Assembly: GCA_917880885.1 (NCBI GenBank)
Contig: OU862913.1
Location: forward strand, 7,068,001 to 7,132,000
Direction: 5' to 3'
Source: Limnephilus marmoratus
Lineage: Eukaryota; Arthropoda; Insecta; Trichoptera; Limnephilidae
Length of the DNA stretch: 64,000 nt
Positions 59,103-64,000 of this stretch are shown piece after piece; the first letter of the stretch is position 1, and each line of letters opens with the position of its first letter. A program made the translations under genes and the position numbers. The notes beneath the pieces are model-generated. The model worked only from the letters and a program-made list of their open reading frames with translations. It made no database searches and had not been told where the DNA came from.

Positions 59103-60440
59103 TACGTACAATGATCATTGCAAGAATTGAAAGAAATGGGATTGGGCGCGAAATTGAGTAGTCTGAAAGTATGTTGCCTGTTGTATGCTGATGATACGGT
59201 GGTGATTTCTAACACCATGGAAGATCTACAGTCGACAGTCTCGCGTGTCTACGACGAACGAAGTACTAAAGTTAAAGTCATGGTGTTTGAAAGAGAGTAC
59301 GAAAATAGTGTGCGATATAGCATGACTACTTGGAGCAGGTGGATAAGTATGTGTATCTGGGTAGTATGTTTACGAGAGATGGGAAGGCTGATAGAGATAT
59401 TGAAAGAATGGTAAATACCGGTGGAGGCGTCTACTAATATCTACAGGGATTCCAAAAACTGAAAAAATCGAACTAATATCTATGGGAATCAAAGTGTTGA
59501 CGAATATCTACAGCTCAAACTGTTGATTAATATCTATGAGAACCAAAGTGTTGACGAATATCTACAGTACTGTCAGAGGTTGGATTTGCAATTATGTATA
59601 GCATATTGGAATAACGTAATATTGCGTATGCAGTTTAAAAAACTTAATTTATGTAAGTGTGTATGTAAAAATCCCTAATATCGGACTATTGGACACATTT
59701 AGCTGATTAGTCCAACCTACGCTCTGTAGATATTAGTTCAACCTACGCTCTGTAGATATTAATCAACACTCTGAAGTTCGTAGATATTAGTTCAACATAT
59801 GAGCTGTAGATATTCGTCAAACATACGGGCTGTAGATATTAGTATCTGGAGTCAATACCGGTTACTCCATTAATGGAGGACTGAATGCCGTTAGCGCTAA
59901 TAAAAAAAAACTGTCAAAAGAAGCGAAGCTAGCAGTCCACAATGTAGTCCTGGTACCTACTCTGATATATGGCAGTGAGGCATAGCACTGGCAGAAGAAA
60001 GATGAAAGTAAACTGAATGCTGTTGAAATGAGATCCCTGAGGCGTATGTGTGGTAAAACCATGTATGATCGTGTGAGAAATGTGGATATCCGCAAAGAAT
60101 GTAAGGCTGATGTACCTAAGTGTAATGAGTATGATTAAGAAAGGGACCCTCAGGTGGTTTGGGAATGTAAAGCGAAAGAACGAAAAAAGTACTTTAAAAA
60201 GAATATATGACGCAAATGTGAATGGTACAAGAAGTCGGGGACGCCCGAAGAAGACATGACACGATCAAGTGAAATTGAGACGGGCCATGTCGAAAGTCAG
60301 AATAATAGAAGAGTGTGTATGAGACGATGTTTGAATGTGAGCGAGGCATAGAGAGTGTGCCAAGACCGAGTTGTTCGGCGGTCCGTCCTGCCTGCCTACC
60401 CCTGCGGGGAAACGGCGTGATGGTTAGTTAGTTAGTTATT
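59103..60440 (+). pseudogene. RTE-type LINE reverse transcriptase relic in gene 2 intron 1
   Basis: MQELKEMGLGAKLSSLK leads into CCLLYADDTVVISNTMED, the catalytic YADD, then disrupted thumb sequence; after the MITE it continues RLAVHN/TLIYGSEA-like, LRRMCGKTMYDRVRNVDIR and WFGNVKRKNEK. It ends in a GTCCTGCCTGCCTACCCC tail and GTTAGTTAG. Partner of 21484-22395; here the YADD motif is better preserved. Confidence 0.8.
59423..59853. mobile_element. MITE of 431 bp with 9-bp target duplication (Mutator-like)
   Basis: The insertion is exact relative to copy 1 and flanked by AATACCGGT (59414-59422 and 59854-59862). Terminal regions are inverted (TACTAATATCTACAG at both ends), with several subterminal copies of (A/G)AATATCTACAG on the left and CTGTAGATATT on the right. 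A 9-bp duplication and long repeated ends suggest a Mutator-type MITE; there is no coding sequence. Confidence 0.7.
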
Positions 60441-60823
60441 ATTGACACACAACAAAACCTCTTTAGAAAAAACTATAAATTTAAAAGATTAAAGATTCCG
60501 ATCATTTAGCATGCATTTACGGGAATTTGGATAAGAAATTTTAAGGTGAAGAATATAAGATAAATGAATGAATATAAGAATGACACCAGATGTCTACTTC
60601 AGGGGCCGATGAATCAAGAAGGACCCTGATTTTGAAGAATGGAAAGGTTTTTACTTCCATCTATATTTACGCATTTTTACTGTAAAATAATCTAACTTAA
60701 TGCATGTCCCAAATTAAAAGAGGTTGAGGAATCGGGAACTTATTGCGAGAAATTCAATTAAGTAATTTAATATTCCAAATTAAACATGCTTCAGATTTAA
60801 TATATTAATTTTATATAACTTAC

Positions 60824-60980
60824 TGGCTGTCTGAGTAATCTCCGCATATTGCAAACATTCCTTCTTTACATCTTGGAGATCGAAATCCATATCAGTATAC
60901 GGCATTACATCTCCGCCTTCTTCCTGGGACCCTGGTTCCGTTTTGATGTTAGGAGTCTCAACAGGATTTAGTAGATCCAT
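60824..60980 (-). CDS. Zinc-finger gene 2, exon 1: start codon and first Lys-motif module
   Basis: 157 bp from ATG 60980 to donor GTAAGT. It encodes MDLLNPVETPNIKTEPGSQE and MPYTDMDFDLQDVKKECLQY. Both sumoylation-type motifs (IKTE, VKKE) are intact, unlike gene 1 exon 1. An upstream in-frame ATG exists (61025) but the MDLLNP start is the one conserved among copies. Confidence 0.75.
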
Positions 60981-61200
60981 GGCCCTGCTGTGGTAGCGGC
61001 AGGTAATTGGTTCAAGCCAAAACATAAATTCCTGAAACAGAACATTTTTATAACGGAAACTTAATTCATTGAATGTTTTGCCAAAACATTGAAGAGTTAG
61101 TTATACATATACATAACTCATATTTTCAAACAAGGAAATAATAATTATCGTGATTGTATATTAAGCTAGCATTTGGCAACTTAAAAGGTTGAGAGAATTG
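60981..61200 (-). promoter_or_regulatory. Conserved 5' flank of zinc-finger gene 2
   Basis: Aligns with 22915-23130 over about 200 bp, then similarity ends abruptly. No core promoter elements could be assigned. Confidence 0.4.
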
Positions 61201-61210
61201 CCATCAATAG

Positions 61211-61696
61211 TGAAATAATTCAATACTATGTATGTAAAGAAAAATATAATTTTCTTTAATTTAACACAATGCCGATCTTGACTGGTCATTGTGTATGTAC
61301 CATAGACTGACACTGGTATGTGCCTCAGTTCCTACTTAACAGTCGACTCAATGTTTTATAATCTATGGATAATTGAAAATATAGTAAAAATAATCTATGG
61401 CCATGATAAAGCAAATTTAGCAAATTGATAAGATTGATTTCAATAATTGAAAGTGATTACTATCGTGATTGTGATATTGTGATCAAGGGATCGACATTGC
61501 AATTAATAACATTAAATGTCGTTTCTTTCTTTACAAACCTGTTTTGTTACTAGATACTTTTATTTATGTAAATCTTGTGAGATTAACAAAATAAACCTCC
61601 ACTTTCTTTACAGAGAAACTCAATTGTGTTTTAATTGAATGTCATCAAAATCACAAGAAAAATACGATTATAAAACGACATTTTTCGTAACCAAAA
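61211..61696 (+). other. Probable LTR/leader of the right-edge Gypsy element
   Basis: Non-coding before gag. AATAAACCTCCACTTTC near 61590 could be a polyadenylation region of an LTR. Without the second LTR the boundary cannot be set. Confidence 0.35.
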
Positions 61697-62845
61697 ATGG
61701 AGAAACTTCAATTTGAATTTACGCTACTACCTGGAGGCGATGGCAAGTCAAATATTATTAGCATTACAAAAATAGTCACAAGTGATGAAAAAGTGTTTAA
61801 AATACCAGAAATGCTACAATCCGCCAGCCATCACCAGGAGATTATGAAAAGTAGTGCTTTTGCAAAATTAAAAAATAGTTTAAAAAAAAGATACCAGGTT
61901 AGAAGAGTCTGGTTAACAATGGAGGAAGAACTAAAAAAAACATATGTAGATGAAGATGGAAACCTACAGTTCGGAGACCAATACCTCGAAGAATTGGAAG
62001 AAGAAAATTTACAAGTACATCAAAAAGAAGATACATTGGGAAGATTGATGGTAAAATTAATGGAAGATAAGCAACAGAGCTTAAAAAACATTGCTGAGAA
62101 GTTTGTTATAGAAAAATTCTGTAGTAAAAATACAAATGCAAGCCAGTGGATAGAAGTGTTTGAAAAAGAATGTTTACTATTTGATGTGATCACGGATGAA
62201 AAAAAAATAGAAATACTCAGATTGTTCATGGATAAAACTTGTGTAGATTGGTATAGTTCCATGATTATTAAACTAACAATGAACTCAGAGTGGTCAACAT
62301 GGAAAAACAAATTCTGTGAATCATTCGCAAACAAAGGATGGAACCCTGTCACATACGCACTATTATTTAGTTACAAAGATGGTTCTCTGTTGGATTATGC
62401 TATGAGAAAAGAAAAACTTCTATTGGATATGAGAAGATCAATCGACACCGGTACTTTGATAGATCTTGTTGCTTCCGGACTACCAGAATTCATACTTAAC
62501 AAGATCGATAGAGAAGGATTACAAGATACTGTGGATTTGTTTAATGAAGTAAACAAGTATGAACATATGGTCAACAAAAAAAGATTCATGAACAAGAGAA
62601 CATTTGGGAATGCAGAACATAATAAAAATGAAGATAAAAATCCATGTAAAGTTTGTGAAAAATTGAATAAGGGCACTCGTTACCACCCTGAAGCCACATG
62701 CTGGTTCAAAACAAAAGAGGGTGAAAATTTTAAGAGAAATGCCATTAAACATGTTAACAATTCAGTGATAGAGACTGAGATAAATGAAAATGATCAAAAA
62801 ACTAATAGTAACACCATTAATAAAAGTCAAACTATTACTAAATGA
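61697..62845 (+). CDS. Gypsy-type Gag, right-edge element
   Basis: 382 aa, intact. The central region (about residues 150-270: ASQWIEVFEKECLLFDVITD, DKTCVDWYSSMIIKL, WKNKFCESFANKGWNPV) is a capsid-like retrotransposon Gag fold. Near residue 315 is a Cys/His motif CKVCEKLNKGTRYHPEATC (C-x2-C-x9-H-x4-C), a modified zinc knuckle. An Asn/Lys-rich tail follows. Its 3' end overlaps the pol frame by 62 nt in a +1 relation, indicating frameshifting or re-initiation for pol. Confidence 0.85.
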   Translation: MEKLQFEFTLLPGGDGKSNIISITKIVTSDEKVFKIPEMLQSASHHQEIMKSSAFAKLKNSLKKRYQVRRVWLTMEEELKKTYVDEDGNLQFGDQYLEELEEENLQVHQKEDTLGRLMVKLMEDKQQSLKNIAEKFVIEKFCSKNTNASQWIEVFEKECLLFDVITDEKKIEILRLFMDKTCVDWYSSMIIKLTMNSEWSTWKNKFCESFANKGWNPVTYALLFSYKDGSLLDYAMRKEKLLLDMRRSIDTGTLIDLVASGLPEFILNKIDREGLQDTVDLFNEVNKYEHMVNKKRFMNKRTFGNAEHNKNEDKNPCKVCEKLNKGTRYHPEATCWFKTKEGENFKRNAIKHVNNSVIETEINENDQKTNSNTINKSQTITK

Positions 62846-64000
62846 TAAATTAACAATATACGGAATTAATGATTCGGGTTCAAATGTTTCTCTAATTAAT
62901 TCTAAGTTTTTGAAACTAAAAAGAAAAGGAAACAATTTAAATGTAGCAAATTTAGTAACGATTAATGGTGTTAAAAAGACGAGTGGTTTGACAACGTTAA
63001 AGATTAAAAATTTTGAATTGGAGAAAAATGTTGATGTGTACATTATTGATGAACACAATTTAAAGTATGACTTTTTGATTGGATTAGACATGATAAAAGA
63101 CTTCAAACTTATCCAAAGTGAAGACTTACAAATATCACAGAAAGTCTGCTTGAATAATACAAATAAAAAAGAAGAAACTTCTACAAATATGAAGACGAAT
63201 ACTGAATTTAAACATTCTGAAAATAATAACATTATAGAAAAACACCAAATTAATTTTAATGAACATGTTAACGAAGAAGATTTTAAAATAACAATAAATC
63301 ATTTAAATAATGATCAAAAAACAGAAATAAATGAACTAATAGGCAAATACACATCAGTGTTTGCGAAAAGTAAATACGATGTTGGTACTGTTAATGGATA
63401 TGAAGCGAAGATAGACTTATTGGTGGATAAATATTGTAGTAAGAGGCCTTACAGATGCAGCGTAGAAGATAAAAAGGAAATAGAAGAGCAAATAGCAAAA
63501 TTATTAGACAACAAACTGATAGAAGAGTCGTACAGCCCATTTGCTGCACCGGTCACTCTGGCATTTAAAAAAGAAGAAAACAAAAGATCCAGATTATGCA
63601 TAGACTTCAGAGACTTAAATAAAATAGTAATACCTCAAGCTCAACCATTTCCATTGATTGAAGACTTAATGACAAAGACCAGAAATTGCAATTTTTTTTC
63701 AACGCTGGATATAAACTCAGCTTTTTGGTCCATTCCGTTGCGGATTGAAGACAAAAAAAAAACAGGATTTGTAACACAGGAGGGGCATTATCAGTGGACC
63801 TGCCTACCTTTTGGATTAAAGACCTCTCCGGCAATTTTTCAGAGGATATTAAGCAATATATTGAGAAAATATAAACTAACCGATGTTGCTGTCAATTACA
63901 TAGATGACATACTTATATTTTCAAAAACTTTTGCTGAACACATCGATCATTTAACAAAGTTGCTGAATGCAATCAAAACAGAAGGTTTTAGATTAAAATT
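62784..64000 (+). CDS. Gypsy-type Pol (protease-RT), runs off the window
   Basis: Open for 405 codons to the window end, preceded by TAA at 62781. Protease: YGINDSGSNVSLIN (active-site DSG at residues 30-32) and DFLIGLDMIKDFKL. RT: KLIEESYSPFAAPVTLAFKK, SRLCIDFRDLNKIVIPQ, FFSTLDINSAFWSIPL, LPFGLKTSPAIFQRIL and catalytic YIDDILIFSK (YIDD at 372-375). No stop or frameshift is seen, so this element looks young and possibly competent. RNase H and integrase should lie beyond 64000. Confidence 0.9.
   Translation, partial: MKMIKKLIVTPLIKVKLLLNDKLTIYGINDSGSNVSLINSKFLKLKRKGNNLNVANLVTINGVKKTSGLTTLKIKNFELEKNVDVYIIDEHNLKYDFLIGLDMIKDFKLIQSEDLQISQKVCLNNTNKKEETSTNMKTNTEFKHSENNNIIEKHQINFNEHVNEEDFKITINHLNNDQKTEINELIGKYTSVFAKSKYDVGTVNGYEAKIDLLVDKYCSKRPYRCSVEDKKEIEEQIAKLLDNKLIEESYSPFAAPVTLAFKKEENKRSRLCIDFRDLNKIVIPQAQPFPLIEDLMTKTRNCNFFSTLDINSAFWSIPLRIEDKKKTGFVTQEGHYQWTCLPFGLKTSPAIFQRILSNILRKYKLTDVAVNYIDDILIFSKTFAEHIDHLTKLLNAIKTEGFRLK

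Larger units (their letters stand above)
55505..61210. repeat. Segmental duplication copy 2 (partner 15595-23130)
   Basis: Collinear with copy 1 in the same orientation. Private insertions here are a 431-bp MITE (59423-59853) and a small insertion in the finger array (57010-57080); it lacks the piggyBac-like, SINE-like and truncated retroposon insertions of copy 1. Copy 2 also retains about 80 bp at 56205-56300 that copy 1 has lost. Confidence 0.85.

Overview
This window is AT-rich eukaryotic DNA, almost certainly from an insect. The grounds are intron-containing C2H2 zinc-finger genes and a mix of P-type, piggyBac, hAT, Tc1/mariner, BEL/Pao, Gypsy and Jockey/CR1-like elements. I cannot fix the order or species from sequence alone. 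There are no bacterial-style operons, rRNA genes or CRISPR arrays. The only host-type genes are members of one zinc-finger family; nearly everything else is mobile DNA, often nested.

Layout. 1-836: Tc1/mariner-like remnant (minus strand). 1079-1310: tRNA-like foldback element. 2060-3276: two decayed exons of a zinc-finger paralogue (plus strand). 3946-14897: decayed Gypsy-type LTR element with recognisable LTRs, PPT and gag/protease, split by a complete-looking 7.7-kb LINE (about 6100-13769). 14920-15720: LINE 3' fragment, itself hit by a foldback element. 15595-23130: segmental duplication copy 1 with zinc-finger gene 1 (minus; exons 22914-22758, 21465-21313, 21221-19258) and a piggyBac-like insertion (17256-18673). 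24525-24790: broken third 5' end of the same family. 25654-29936: P-element/THAP9-like transposase pseudogene interrupted by a LINE. 30212-34248: second complete LINE. 35767-37734: hAT element with an exact 8-bp target duplication, carrying zinc-finger-like sequence. 38172-44795: CsRn1-like Gypsy element split by a LINE. 45688-46962: remnant of a minus-strand Gypsy element cut by a BEL/Pao element (46963-54210). 54211-54823: nested foldback cluster. 55505-61210: segmental duplication copy 2 with broken zinc-finger gene 2. 61697-64000: intact-looking gag and pol start of a Gypsy element running off the window.

Most unusual content. (1) The LINE at 6100-13769 has three ORFs in a row. Between the usual PHD/coiled-coil ORF1 and the endonuclease-RT ORF2 lies a stop-free 615-codon ORF predicted to be a polytopic, Asp/Glu/Gly-poor membrane protein. 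It is in frame with ORF1 behind a UGA-C stop and overlaps the ORF2 start by 10 nt. (2) A tRNA-like retroposon family exists in palindromic (foldback) and simple 5'-truncated forms, the latter with a 12-bp target duplication. (3) The zinc-finger genes carry two homologous phase-1 exons, each encoding an acidic module with two sumoylation-type motifs. (4) A hAT element has a zinc-finger reading frame fused to its transposase remnant. (5) A piggyBac-like element has inverted arrays of 118-bp units around its cysteine-rich-domain remnant, with its empty site preserved in the duplicated copy.

All calls rest on reading the sequence and known family motifs; no database search was run.
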